Below, one piece after another: positions 45,855 to 58,135 of a DNA stretch of 64,000 bases; position 1 is the first letter of the stretch; each line of letters starts with the position of its first letter. The DNA comes from Ostrinia nubilalis (lineage: Eukaryota > Arthropoda > Insecta > Lepidoptera > Crambidae), in NCBI RefSeq assembly GCF_963855985.1, contig NC_087112.1:374501-438500 (forward strand), written 5' to 3'. A program made the position numbers and the translations under genes. The notes beneath the pieces were generated by a model that was not told the DNA's origin, made no database searches, and worked only from the letters and a program-made list of their open reading frames with translations.

Positions 45855-45990
45855 GTCAGACTCGGTGGACAGACGATCTGGTGAAGGTTGCGGGAAGCAC
45901 CTGGATGCAGCAGCGCAGGACCGGCCATTGTGGCACAATCCATGGAAGAGGCCTTTGTCCAGCAGTGAACAGCACTAGGTTGAAACGAAG
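45855..45990 (+). mobile_element. RTE-type LINE 3' tail, second subfamily
   Basis: CGGTGGACAGACGATCTGGT to AGGCCTTTGTCCAGCAGTGA; encodes the same C-terminal pattern with frameshifts. Confidence 0.7.
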
Positions 45991-46027
45991 TCTCATTGAG
46001 TATAGCTAAAGAGTTCAGTTGATCATT

Positions 46028-46162
46028 CATGATCATCATTTCAGCCATAGGACGTCCACTGCTGAACGTGCCACACAGGCCTCCCCCAATGATTTCCACA
46101 ATGGCCAGTTGATGACGGCCTGCATCCAGCGCCTTCCCGCTACCTTTATGAGGTCGTCGGGT
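46028..46162 (-). mobile_element. RTE-type LINE 3' tail, first subfamily
   Basis: Opposite orientation to the copy 40 bp upstream. A small insertion (GTGCCACAC) interrupts the GAACATAGGCCTCC block. Confidence 0.7.
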
Positions 46163-46227
46163 TTATGAGTTCAGTTGTTAACTGGTAAAAATGCCAATGT
46201 TTATGGCGTCCAATGTTGCCCCTCTTT

Positions 46228-46510
46228 CCAACGATGGCTTCCGCAGAATACCATATATTCTGGGTTCCACCTTAGAGCTTGGCACATGCTGAGCGGTTGC
46301 CATTTTGGTTCTAACAACACCACCGGGTTGCACCACCTAACTTTAACCGTAACTATAACGATAACCTTGTTTTTTGTATCGAGTGTTTAGTACAGATTTT
46401 TGTAGTTAAAGTAAGATGGTGCAACCCAGCCTCATTGTCGTAGAACAACATCGTACTTATGTTTTTAAACTGTGTTATTTTATACTGCGAACCAAATAAA
46501 TCTTTGCTTT
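46228..46510 (+). mobile_element. SINE-like repeat split by a MITE
   Basis: Left part CCGCAGAATACCATATATTC to GGTTCTAACAACACC, right part from about 46434 to the CTTTC repeat at 46510. The two halves match 26142-26325 around the MITE at 46320-46431. Confidence 0.6.
46320..46431. mobile_element. Harbinger-like MITE, copy 4, nested
   Basis: GGGTTGCACCACCTAACTTT at left and GTAAGATGGTGCAACCCAGC at right. Confidence 0.7.
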
Positions 46511-46519
46511 CTTTCTTTG

Positions 46520-47025
46520 TTATAAACCATACAACAGAAGAAGACTTTAATAAATCAAATGCCATTAAAATGTGCTCCAGGCGTGTACAGCAAACATTAC
46601 GCTTACCTCGAGCAATATATCATTTCAGGAACAAATATTTGTCTTCAGATCTGATTCCCCATTATAATACGGCGGCTTCTTAATGAGCCCCTGTAATTAT
46701 ATTCGGGTTTCTTACGCTAAAATTATTCTGAAACATACCTGCGTAATTTTTAATTAAGAAAAGATTATGTATTTACGCCGTATATTAATTAATTTATGTT
46801 CGAATTCTTGATAAAAGCTGATGTTTTCAAAAGAAGTTTTGTTTTTTGGGAATTAGGACTTAATTATATTTTGATATCTGAAGATGGTAATTAAGTGAAT
46901 AAACATATTGGCGATGACATTTCATTATACACAATACTTCATTTCTAATTAAATAATATAATTTATACAACTAGGTATATTGAGACTGCGAGCCGATCTG
47001 GCCTTTACTGTGACATTAGATATTA
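46520..47025. other. AT-rich DNA, nothing recognised
   Basis: No gene or repeat is apparent. Confidence 0.4.
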
Positions 47026-47029
47026 TAGG

Positions 47030-47182
47030 TCATCATCATCATCATCATTTCAGCCATAGGACGTCCACTGCCTCCCCAAACGATTTCCACAATGGCCGGT
47101 TGGTGGCGGCCTGCATCCAGCGCCATCCTGCTACTTTTATTAGGTCGTCGGTCCACCTTGTGGGTGGACGTCCTACGCGGAG
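47030..47182 (-). mobile_element. RTE-type LINE 3' tail, 5'-truncated
   Basis: CATCATCATC tail at left. The CTGAACATAGG block is deleted (CCACTGCCTCCCC). A 167-residue open frame across it is not a host gene. Confidence 0.7.
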
Positions 47183-47794
47183 ATTAAAGATTACAGGTAC
47201 CTGCCTATTTATGTCTGATAACAAACCGTTTCGGCCTAAAGAGCATCACGCGTTGGTTCCTGCTGAAAACATGACGTTTGTGTCATGTCGCGATTTCATT
47301 CGATTCGATCGTCAGGCGCCTCTACAGAATATTTTTAGGAAATATATACCTACTGCAACTTTTGGATTGTTTCGACATAATATTATTATGCTGAATAAAG
47401 TTTTTCTTATCTTATCTTATACCAGAGCTCGTAAGCGAGTCCGGAAACTCGGTGGAAACACAATCACAGATGCAATCCTGTGATTGGTTTAAATATTGAC
47501 GTTAACTTCACAAGCTTGAAACTTTGCTGGAGTTTAAATCTAATTTTAAGCGTTCCATGATATGGGCCACGCAAAGTACGGAACCACGGAACTAGTCCAG
47601 AGTTTAGCTGAGTACCTACAAAAGATACAAAATACAGAGAGCAAATAATGTACCTAGATATCCTACTAATATTAGGTATAAATACTAAAGTTTGTATGGA
47701 TGTGCTTTTTACTCTTTCACACAAAAAATACTGAACGGATGTTGATGAAACTAAACTTTACAGCATCATTTTCATTTTAATACTTAGGAATAAC

Positions 47795-47880
47795 ATCTGG
47801 CAAATCTCTCCACTAAAGTGGAGGAGGCTCATAGTTCAGCAGTGGACTTTAAAGGGCTGTTGATGATGATGATGATGAAG
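47795..47880 (+). mobile_element. RTE-type LINE tail, decayed
   Basis: GTTCAGCAGTGGACTTTAAA then a GAT repeat. Confidence 0.45.
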
Positions 47881-48013
47881 AATAATTGGTATGGGCTATA
47901 ATTTTTAATGATCTGTGACAAATTCAATTTCACACGGTCGAAGACGCGCCCAAAACCGTGGGCAATAGCTAATATAGAATAAATAAATAAAATAAAATGT
48001 ATAATGTTTTCAA

Positions 48014-48764
48014 AAGAAGAACGGTCACGCCCCATACAAAAAAAACCCAGACCCGACAGAAACGAGACATACCTCAGTTTTTTTGTCAATTGTCTTAATT
48101 AGTTAAATTATATATTTTTTATATTCGAAATCTATGTATAACACCAAAATATTACCCTTTGTTTTTGTTCAGGCGTTATACAAAAACTAACACAAAATGC
48201 CTATTTATCACCAAAATTGGTAAATGTATGTATCTAAATGTCTATTACAGCTGCTATGGAATGTATCTAGGTGACCTGGAGATACAGCCGGATTATACAG
48301 GGTGGTTATACATATGGAACGATAAGTGATCTTACTCGATTATTTCTAAACTATACAAGATATCGAAAAATTAGTTACTGATTCTGAAAGTGCTTCACGA
48401 GCTCTTTTAAATGCTACCAATAATAGGTTACAGATTATGGAAGCTGGTAACATTGAATTTTTGGATTTTGTAACTTCTCGTTTCCACCCTGTATAATCCG
48501 GCTGTATCTCCAGGTCACCTAGATACATTCCATAGCAGCTGTAATAGACATTTAGATACATACATTTACCAATTTTGGTGATAAATAGGCATTTTGTGTT
48601 AGTTTTTGTATAACGCCTGAACAAAAACAAAGGGTAATATTTTGGTGTTATACATAGATTTCGAATATAAAAAATATATAATTTAACTAATTACTACAAT
48701 TGACAAAAAAACTGAGGTATGTCTCGTTTCTGTCGGGTCTGGGTCACAGATGACCGTACTTCTT
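48014..48764. mobile_element. Large foldback element, second copy
   Basis: Same arms as 25279-26021 (AGAAGAACGGTCA, GACAGAAACGAGACATACCT), with the centre in reverse orientation. Nearly identical over long stretches, so the two copies are probably young. Confidence 0.8.
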
Positions 48765-49693
48765 TCATTGTCATCAATGATCATTGTTTTCAAAAGTTAT
48801 ATTTTTTTTGGACCACACTGTTTTAAAAAGTCAATGTGTGTCATACATGATCAAGCGATATCTAGTAGAGAACCAAACACATTAATTAATGTATAAGACC
48901 TATCTTTCGTACTTCGAGTTTCTTAACAATAAAAGCTTAAATAAATCTCCCATTCTACAATAATACCCTGCTGAAAATAGGTCATACATTTCATCACCAC
49001 CAAATTTACCCATCCTGATTATTATCTTCATAGCGCTCCCCGAAGCCTTGCAGCCCACAAATCACCCTTTGTTAACCCCTAATGTGACGATATTTAACCC
49101 CTCGCGTCCACGCCGGACACAACTCGGCGCGTACATTACTCAACCGTCCGGACGGCCGGACGGCTCGGACGGTGATTGTACTCAACCGAGTAACAAACGA
49201 CCAATAAATACAGGGTGCAATTTTCTTATGTTGTAGTCTAGAAATTTGTCGCAACGTTTTATTGTGGGATGGAGAGTAATGTCGTATGCGCTTTTTATAG
49301 TGCAATTGAGCAGAAACGCGTGGATGTAAAGCTGAAAGGATTTTAATCTTATTTGTGCTATCCGTAACAGTGTCAAAGTCATAATCTGTTAACCCTGGCT
49401 TGTCAAAATTACGTATTTCTTACCGGCAAATAAATAGTAAAGCGACGATAATTAGGTATTTTCTTTAATTCAAAGAAGTTACTCGTAGGTAAGTTATTGA
49501 AAAGGAAAATAATATATTTCAGTAATTTTTTTGCGTTACTTTAACAAAAATATGCAAAAACATTTCTAAGACACAAACATTTTTTCTGATATAAATGTGC
49601 ACGGATTTGTTTCAGTAAAAACATTATCACCCTTTATGTGAAAGTTTCAGTAGATAGTTTCTATTGTCATGTGCAAATCAGTGGCCATCTTTA

Positions 49694-49939
49694 GGCTGAG
49701 TTGTACCATCTTAAACAGTAATTATAACCATAACCGGCGTTTTTTGTGTGGAGTTTGATAGACTTTTGGCGCTTGTTAAAGTTAAAGTCATGATCATCAT
49801 CATCATCATTTCAGCCATAGGACGTCCACTGCTGAACATAGGCCTCCCCCAATGCTTTCCATGTTGATCGATTGGTAGCGGCCTGCGTCCAGCGCTTCCC
49901 TGCTACCTTAAAGTTAAAGTAAGATGGTGCAACCGAGCC
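49694..49939. mobile_element. Harbinger-like MITE, copy 5, split by an RTE tail
   Basis: Left half GGCTGAGTTGTACCATC, right half AAGATGGTGCAACCGAGCC; the RTE tail 49789-49907 sits between. Confidence 0.75.
49789..49907 (-). mobile_element. RTE-type LINE 3' tail with 13-bp target duplication
   Basis: Flanked by TTAAAGTTAAAGT at 49776-49788 and 49908-49920, inside the MITE. The 119-bp insert has the GAT tail at its left. This fixes both ends of a 5'-truncated insertion exactly. Confidence 0.85.
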
Positions 49940-51177
49940 AAAAGGTTTCAAGCGTCACTTGATGAGATTGTTTAAATAAATGAGATGCCTCTAAATGATT
50001 GTATTTTAATGAGTGCGAGGGAACCCATCAACAGGATTCCGTAACCCGCTTACAGCTGAGTGCTGGAAGCAATTTGCGCTCTAATTAATAAGCAATTAGA
50101 TGGAAATTGCATCAAACGCGAAAGTACCGCGATTGTTCGTGATTATTGAAATTATTGTTTTGGTTTGTAAATATTTGATAGCATATTTGAATGGCAAATG
50201 GGTGGCCACTAATTATTTCCGAAACGGCAAATTTTCATTTACTGAAAAGATTTTCTCGGTTTTTCTTAGTATTTAACTTCCCAGATCTTAAATTGAGATT
50301 TAAATAGAGAAACACGTGGCTCATCTTAACATTTATTATGTGGCACATGAGTATTACAGCTTGACGTTGAAGTTTAAATACATTCTGTGATTGAATGGCG
50401 CCTTGTTTCTTTTTAATAACATTGTAATTGAACGCAAAAGCTTAAAATCTAAGATTGAAATATTTATAAATGACAAATTATTTAAAGTTTAAGTACCTTT
50501 CTACACATCAAACTGTATTTTTTATGCTTTGGATAAACTTGCCTTGAATGACATAGACACAAGTAACTGACTAAATAAAAGTTTCATTTTCCAAAGTTTT
50601 TACGGGCCCCCTAAAGTCAACTTCTGCAGAACCAAGCTGCTCTTCCAATGACCCCGGCGGGATTTCCATACATTTGCAATTAGCCCGGGCAAACAGAGCG
50701 GATGGGCTCCAAAAAAACTGGACACTGTCTAATGCTGCAGCTGCGGATTGGATTAAAAACAATCAGGGCCCGGCGGCGACCCGATTTTTTAGACAATGCA
50801 GAGTCCAACGAATATTGGGCAAGGTAAAAAGATGACGTCAGAATTAATTTTAGAAATGACGTAACTCAGATTATTTCGAAACATATAAGTAAGAAAATAA
50901 CAAGTAAAAAAATACTTATAGTAAGATAACCTTCAAATAAAATGGGAGTGAATTTTTTTTCTTTAATTTTTACCCGTGAGACCAATTTTTGATGAATTTT
51001 GGCATAGATGTAAAGTCAAAATTCTTGCATGGACTGTTAAATAGTGCTTACAAATCGTCATTTAAACAACAACAAGACAAATAAAAAAAAAACAAGTTTT
51101 TTTCTTTTGCTCTTGGAGCCTTTACGTGTCATTTGCACTACCATCACTGACATAGAAGCTATAGCCGCAAGAATAAA
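49940..51177. other. AT-rich DNA with one GC-richer block, no gene recognised
   Basis: 50590-50790 is richer in G and C, but its 63-residue minus-strand frame is unrecognised. The rest holds nothing I can name. Confidence 0.4.
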
Positions 51178-51323
51178 GCCCGTATTCACAGACGATGCTT
51201 GCTTAAGTGACGCAGCAAATCGAACGCACAGCGTTGAATAGAGGTCTGTGATTGGTTCGTGTGTCACCCTGTGCGGCAGCACGCGCATTGTGAAACCTCA
51301 TAGTAATGTTTGTGAATACGGGC
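51178..51323. mobile_element. MITE, TTCACAAAC family, copy 3
   Basis: Best-preserved ends: GCCCGTATTCACAGACGATG and the inverted TTTGTGAATACGGGC. Confidence 0.75.
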
Positions 51324-51460
51324 GTTAGTTTTATAGATTAAGAAAGTTTTCTGTAGGTACAGTATCAACGTCGAAAACTGACAAAAGCATTCCAATATAA
51401 ATAAAATTGTAGCTGCTCGGTGAACTAATAAGGAAGTGATTTATACACACTGTATAATAA

Positions 51461-51576
51461 GGCTGACTTGCACCATCTTACTTTAACTTTGACAAACGTC
51501 AAACGTCTGTCAAACTCCATACAAAAAGTTACATATTTTTATAGTTACCGTTGAAGTAAGTTGGCGCAACTCAGCC
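51461..51576. mobile_element. Harbinger-like MITE, copy 6
   Basis: GGCTGACTTGCACCATC to GGCGCAACTCAGCC with TAA duplications (51458-51460, 51577-51579). Confidence 0.75.
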
Positions 51577-52315
51577 TAAGTACGAAGCCGGATAATCACA
51601 ATCCTTATAGGACCGAATTAAAGCAGTAACAAGATGGCGGTCCGGTGTAAGCTGACACATCAGCGAATCCGGACCCGGTGTAATTCGCCCGGACGTGCCG
51701 ATCGGATAATAAAGTTAACCGGGTTTGCTCGGAGAAAAAAACTTAATGGGCTAAATGCAATACGTTTTTGGATTGTGTTTTTTAAACTAGTTTCTGTCTG
51801 TATACCTACACATTTATGCAAATTTAAAAAAAATCTTTATTTATTTGCACAATGTGCATTTTATATTTTCATCCCTACTTTTAATAGTAGGTTTTTAAGA
51901 TTTTTCTTTTTAGGGTTCCAGGTCAAATGGATGAACCTATATAAAATTTATATAACCACTTTAATACAACTTAAACAATAATTATTATAGGTTTACGTTA
52001 TTTACGTACCTAATCTTATTGGCGTTTAAATGGATATTAGAATGTCAATAGTACCTAAGTAAATTATTTATAGTCTTTGTGTGAAGTCAGTCTTTTTGAA
52101 ACGACTTCAAAAGTGGCCGCACAATGCGTTGAGCAGTTCCGGAACACGAAATCTAAAAAACCTCACTTGTTTGCATGTTGCAACAATTTAAAAATTGCCA
52201 TTCAATGTGCGTCTGTGTCTACACAATATGCCAGTAGCTCTCAACCTTTTCAGGACCAGGGACCACTGCGATTTCTTTTTTGTTCGCGGGGATCATTAAA
52301 AATTTATACTTTAAT

Positions 52316-52836
52316 ACACTCGACATCAAATAAATCGCACCTCCCGCGACAAGCATTTTCAAACGTATGCTTCCCCACTTCCCACCAATATTGGCACCAT
52401 TTGAAAGCCTAGTTCTAACCTTCATTTCATTAAAGGAAAGGTTTTTACCCCAAAAATGTGTCTTTAGAAGGATCCAGAGTCACTTCTTCAAAAAATAGGT
52501 AGTTACGCTAGAGCCAACTTTTATGGCTATAAAACTGTTAAGTTGGGATTAATCGCTATCCATCTGATAAAGAGGACACGTGAGATCATTATTTGGTTTT
52601 ATAACCATAAAAATTGGTCTAATTGATTCCATAGGTGGGCCCAAAGTGAGGTATTTTTTCAAGTCACATTTATGGTATATGTTAATCATTTATTAAGAAA
52701 TTAAATGTGTTTTTCTTTAAGGATATTTATTGGGCTTTCAAATAACACCAATATTGTTGGGGCACCATGATTGTGTCAGAAGAAAATCGTTAAAGTTCGC
52801 GTCGCGGAAGGTGCGGTTTATTTGATGTTGAGTATA
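52316..52836. mobile_element. TIR element X, uninterrupted copy, 521 bp
   Basis: Inverted ends, left ACATCAAATAAATCGCACCT and CCCGCGAC, right its complement with few changes (about 36 bp). Sister copy at 57927-58700 in inverse orientation. Confidence 0.75.
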
Positions 52837-53119
52837 TTATAAAAGCTGAAGTGTTTGTTAATTTGAACGAGCTAATCTTAGGAGCGTCAGGAGCGTTATC
52901 AAAATAAAAAATCTGCCTTTTCACACATTTACCGAGATATAAATTATTTTAAACTTTGGGAGCTTTTTTTGTAATAATGGTTTTGTTATTTTTCAGGTAA
53001 GGATCTACTTACGCAGTGACAAGAATCAAAATTTATTGCAGCAACATAACAAGTAAGAATTCGTGCTGACTCTAAAAACAAATCACAAATTCCTATATTT
53101 TTATCACGCAAACTATTTT

Positions 53120-53278
53120 TCCATACTAACATTATAGAGGAAAGATTTAATTGTTTCTTTGTATTGAAATAGGCTCCGAAACTATTAGACTGATTTTTAA
53201 AATTCTTTCACCATTGGAACATTACATTATTTTCTGATGAATATTTATAGGCGGTACGAAGTTCTCCGGGTCAGCTAG
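53120..53278 (+). mobile_element. Helitron-like copy ending GTCAGCTAG
   Basis: GGAAAGATTTAATTGTTTCT to GGCGGTACGAAGTTCTCCGG, then TCAGCTAG and T. Related to 55772-55921. The start is approximate. Confidence 0.5.
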
Positions 53279-53449
53279 TTCTAAAATAAACTGAAACCAA
53301 AAACTCTATCTAAAATAAACTTGACATTTTGATTTAGAAAATCATATACGATATCGAATCAATTTAAGTTAAAATATTAATTTGATTTTTAAACGTACGT
53401 GAAAGTCTATCGCTCACAAAATTTAAAATCGTTCGCTGACCACAATTAT

Positions 53450-53636
53450 GGCCCGGTTTCCATTAAAGCGGAGCGGAGCGGAGAAATTCCGGGCCGTCAA
53501 ATTTTTCTATAGAATTTAACAGCGGCGGCGGCTAATTGCGAATCGGAGACGATAAATGGAAATAATGAAATCTGATTGGTTATTCAACACACTTCTCTGC
53601 TCCGCTTCACTCCGCTCCGCTTTGGTGGACCGGGCC
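53450..53636. mobile_element. MITE with GC-rich GGAGCGGAGCGGAG ends
   Basis: GGCCCGGTTTCCATTAAAGC at left and inverted GGCCCGGTCCACCAAAGC at right, each followed by GGAGCGGAG repeats, about 187 bp. Confidence 0.7.
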
Positions 53637-54019
53637 TATTTCAACTCCTGCGGGCCACTGGTTGGGAACCCTTGCAATATACCAACATTTTATTGGAATA
53701 TATTTTTTTATTTTCCCACTGCATAGAGTACAGTCGGACAAAAAATAGACGAATCGCAAAAGTTTTTCATTCGGAAAATCGTTGGTGTTCACTTCTGAAC
53801 CGGTTTTTATTGACCGGTTTTTTTGCATGAACAGACATCGTTTTGTGTTATTTGCAACGTTGTTCGTGATCTCTGATGGTCGAATGACACGTTTTCACAA
53901 TTTTATATTAGAGGCAAAACTATTGTTCCGTTTTGGAATAGTTTTATATCGGTCTCTGTGGATGGCATTGGTTTTAAAATTTCCTATCTATTCTAGTTGC
54001 AGACGTAGGTATTCATTAT

Positions 54020-54135
54020 TACGGCAAATTGCATGCATTCCTGGCCCATTTATTGTCCCGAAGCAGTGGTAGGGTTAATACTGGGACGTGTAAAAGTGCT
54101 TTTTAAAAGCCTATTTGCAAAAATAAATGAGTTTT
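54020..54135 (+). repeat. Interspersed repeat, CTTCTCAGCAC family
   Basis: CCTGGCCCATTTATTGTCCC, GAAGCAGTGGTAGGGTTAAT, then GTGTAAAAGTGC and AATAAATGAG near its end. Confidence 0.55.
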
Positions 54136-54139
54136 TTAG

Positions 54140-55420
54140 GAGTTTTTTATGGACATTGAACTAAACACTAATATGGCATCTAGTGCAGATGTGATACGAG
54201 TTATTTTGCAACGAACATATTGGTCATTTACAAAAATCTTAAACAGATTTTAAACACGTGGTTAAAATGTCATTTTCATAGTATAAATGTAAATTTAAAC
54301 AAGTGTTCAACGCCGTTTAACTTTTGTTTTAAGCCCCTTATATAGTCTTATGTGCTATCTGCTTTACTCATAGGTACGAGTATGTACCATAATATTATTT
54401 TCTCCCCACCTATGTACCTAATTACCTATGCTATCTAAATGAATTAGTGGAAGATTGTCAGCACATTACTACAAAATATTCTTAATTAATTATGTACTTT
54501 TTATGTTTACTTCACAAATATCAGTTCCATCGCTTAAAACACACTTATGTGTTTTTTCAAATAAGTAAAGTTTCGTTTCTCCGGCAAGTTTGCACCTAAT
54601 TACGAGAACTAAATCAAACTAACATCATTATAATTATTATTCCAATCAAAAACTTGCTTTGCAAGTTAAATGAACTTTCAAATAGGCCGGATATTAGGCC
54701 TGTAACTTCATTTTCTATCAGGTGATTGAAATCAAAGTAACTAACTAATATAATTATTGTTTCGAGTGAAAGATAGAGTTAATGTTGTGATAATGAGAAG
54801 CATGATATAATTTTAGCAGTAGAGTTCAAATATCTGCTACTTCAATGTTGAAAATTCATATTGTATAGTACGTATAGGCACAGAATAATAATAAGTACTA
54901 CGTACAGAAGTTTTACTTCGCGAAGGTATTTAAAAAAATGTATGCTCAATGTCATTAACAATATGGTGTAATTTAGCCTGTCTCAAGAGTCAAGCACCAT
55001 TTTGTTGACAAACGTCAGTGATCGGCACTGCGCCGAAGCTATAGGGCTGACTTCGGCAAAATGATGTGACGTGAGGTGCCAAACTGCGGAAAATGGCGGA
55101 GGAAATACATGATTTAGCATGAATTATCATGAATAATATTAACTACTTATTTACCTCTCAGTGTCTTGAGGCAACTTAAAAAAGTACATTCTGTGTTTTT
55201 ATTATTATTTAGGCAGTTAAATACTGCACACCATTTTCTTTATTTTCTTCCATCATACACAAGAATACGCGTGCGTGAGTCAATGTTCGCTCGTATGTGA
55301 GGCCTTGTCGAATAGTATCCTGTAGGTGGGCCATCGTGCGTGTTTTGTTTTCCATGTAAACTCGCGGAGATGAACAGGCCTGGTATAGGTCATATACCAC
55401 CTACTTATGATGATAATAAG
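54140..55420. other. AT-rich DNA, nothing recognised
   Basis: No gene or repeat structure can be named. Confidence 0.4.
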
Positions 55421-55423
55421 CCT

Positions 55424-55590
55424 AGGCGCAGACCACCGACTTTTAGTTGGCCGATAGTTAGGTGGGGCCGTTAATCAGTATGGAGATGTATGAAAGTGCG
55501 CACATTACACCGATTTGGTATCGGCCGTTCTTCATACAAATTAGAATCGGGCCCAAGTAACGGCCAACTTAAAGACGGTGGTCTGCGCCT
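55424..55590. mobile_element. MITE, 167 bp, AGGCGCAGACCACCG ends
   Basis: Inverted ends AGGCGCAGACCACCG / CGGTGGTCTGCGCCT, with further inner matches (TTAGTTGGCCG / CGGCCAACTTA). Confidence 0.75.
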
Positions 55591-55771
55591 AGACCAAGTA
55601 CCTAGAACCATCTATAGAACAGTGGTACCTTAGTCACATAGACCTAAGTATAATAATATCAACCAACTCTGCTTGCCGCTTAAAATATTATTCTCTAGTG
55701 AACGAATTTTGAGAAATATTTGTTTATTATTTAGTGTGATTTGCCTTCTGCCTACATCTTAAAAAAGTTTG

Positions 55772-55921
55772 TCCACACTAATAAATAAAAGGAAAGATTT
55801 ACTGTTTGTTTGTTTTGAATAGGCTCAGAAACTACAAGACTGATTTGTAAATTCTTTCACAATTAGAATCCTACATTAGCTTTGATGAACATAGGCGGTA
55901 CGAAGCTCGCCGGGTCAGCTA
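55772..55921 (+). mobile_element. Helitron-like copy with mutated 3' end
   Basis: Matches 53120-53278 but ends CAGCTATT where CTAG is expected. Confidence 0.5.
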
Positions 55922-56259
55922 TTCTCAAATAAAAACAAGCACAATCATACTAATAATAATTCATGGTGACAGTTTCACGCTCAACGTAGCACAAAATGCC
56001 GACAATATTTCTAAACAGCTAAAAGCTATGGAGGTCACAGAATTGATGCAAACCAAAATGCATTTCCCAATTTAGAGCCAAAGCAATTTACAGTTGCGAT
56101 GGGACACAACGCCACAAACTTGCGATCCGCAGTTTTATATTCATTAAAATAGTTTTTTTAACGCATAATATGTGGTATGCAGTCTAAAATGGTACATATC
56201 TGCCCTTTAAGTGCCTATTCACTCTCGCCTTGAAAAGGTCTTTACCTGCTTCTTCAACA

Positions 56260-56403
56260 TCATAATCATCATTTCAGCCGAATTCAGCCATAGGACGTCC
56301 ACAGCTGAACATAGGCCTGCCCCAATGTTGTCCATAATGATCAGTCGGTGGCCTACATCCAACGCCTTCCTGCTATCTTTATGATGTCGTCGGTGGTCCA
56401 CCT
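56260..56403 (-). mobile_element. RTE-type LINE 3' tail, 5'-truncated
   Basis: Contains a short internal duplication (TTTCAGCCG, then TTCAGCCATAGG). Confidence 0.65.
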
Positions 56404-56708
56404 TTAACTACTTATTAAATATGATTAAGTGAAAATCAGTGCACTAAAAATGGATATTTGAAGTTAAATTTTGAAATTTGTTTATCAATAAAATCTGAAA
56501 AAGATTCAATGGTTACAGGGGAGCCGAGAAGACGGAGTGCAGATTGGTTAACAATTTTGATATTTGTTGCCAAACGATTAAAATTTTATTGTTTTTGACA
56601 TCTTCTTCTTAGTCGGGCACTCTTGTCAGAGTGGTCGTGGTTGCGCTGACGAGGTACATGGTGGGGTGATGTTATGTCATCTCCGAGGGTAGCTCTCCTG
56701 GCGATGTA

Positions 56709-57812
56709 GCGTCTTTCCGTTCTATACATAGCCAGAACGCAAGGGTGTGAAACTAATCGAGTATAGTTTGGAGATGACTTTATTTACTAAGCTCCTCCAA
56801 ACTATACACGACCAGTACGCATATGCTGCGTACTGCTCGCGTATACTTTGTAGTGACTTAGGTCAATTATCTTACTCCAAAATATACATCGCCAGTACGC
56901 ATACGGACTAATCATGTATGTACCTATTGTAATAAGTGCGTGATTACAATTTATGCGCCATAGAAAAGATATTTGTTTTGGGGCTGATATTTCACCAATT
57001 GTCGTAGGTATGGAAATATGTCAAAATGATTTTATTCTTGAGATAAAAGTTAATAAATAAAATAAAATAATAAATAAATATCCTTAGACACTTTACACTG
57101 CGCTTCTAGTCCCAAACTAAGCAAAGCTTGTACTATGGGTACTAGACAACGGATATAAACATACTTAAATACTTTTTTTTGTAAATACGTACTTATTATA
57201 CATAGAAAACACCCAGTCCAATACAAACAAATATGTTCATGCACACAAATGTTTGTACTGTGCGGGAATCGAACCCGCTACCTCCGGAATAGTAGTCCGT
57301 TTCGAACCACTACACCAAACGGCCGACAATACAAACCTAGCATTTGAAGTCTCGCATAATATTGTATTTAATGCACGTTGAACTTTCTTCTCTCACCCTC
57401 TCTCATTTTAATTAAATTGTTATTTAATTTGAAATCTACCTAATCAATTTAATTTCAAAAACCACTTACAATAGTGTTAAAAATCTAGATTTATTATAGA
57501 TTCAGTAAAATAATAATATTTTATGTAATAATATCAAATAAATGTGATTTTAAATATAGTTCCATATTTTACTGAATTTTACTAAATCAATATCTACTAA
57601 ACACACTCTAGTCAAGTGTAAGTGGTGTAGTAGAAACTAATCGAGTATAGTTTGGAGATGACTTTTTTTACTAAGCTCCTCCAAACTATACACGATCAGT
57701 ACGCAAAATTCGTGTATAGTTTGGAGTCACAGATTTACAAACAGGCACTACAAAATATACACGAGCAGTTTCCTATGGGTGCGTTCTGGCCATGTATAGA
57801 ACGGAAAGACGC
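56709..57812. mobile_element. Mutator-like non-autonomous element with nested SINE
   Basis: 31-bp TIRs (GCGTCTTTCCGTTCTATACA, one mismatch) flanked by an exact 9-bp duplication GGCGATGTA (56700-56708, 57813-57821). Nine-base duplications are typical of Mutator elements. Eight motifs of the CTCCAAACTATACACG type, some followed by CAGTACGC, occur in alternating orientation near both ends. It lacks a transposase and hosts a SINE (57050-57327). Confidence 0.75.
57050..57327 (-). mobile_element. tRNA-derived SINE
   Basis: On the minus strand the head is tRNA-like, with box A TGGTGTAGTGG (57307-57317) and box B GGTTCGATTCC (57265-57275), the internal RNA polymerase III promoter. The body includes CCCATAGTACAAGCTTTGC, which I know from common lepidopteran SINEs, and the tail is a TTTA/TTTTA repeat. 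The acceptor-stem positions do not pair, so this is not a tRNA gene. Confidence 0.8.
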
Positions 57813-57926
57813 GGCGATGTACTTCCATTTCTGACGGTTAGAGGCGTCGCGAGTACACTGGACCATGGTTTTTGACATTATTGAAGTCTATTGTAACTAA
57901 AACAGAGAAACTCATAGTGATTTAAC

Positions 57927-58102
57927 TATACTCAGCATCAAATAAATCGCACCTTCCGCGACGCGAACTTTAAAGATTTTCTTCTGACACAATCATGGTG
58001 CCCCAACAATATTGGTGTTATTTGAAAGCCCAATAAATATCCTTAAAGAAAAACACATTTAATCCCAACTATCCCAACTAATATTATAAATGCGAAAGTA
58101 AC

Positions 58103-58135
<33 letters not shown>

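Noticed and set aside
46980..47483. 167-residue open frame
   Set aside because: Its first half is the reverse strand of an RTE tail with CAT repeats (poly-His); no recognisable domain.
57245..57327. tRNA gene on the minus strand
   Set aside because: Boxes A and B are good, but the acceptor stem does not pair and the sequence continues into a SINE body and tail.
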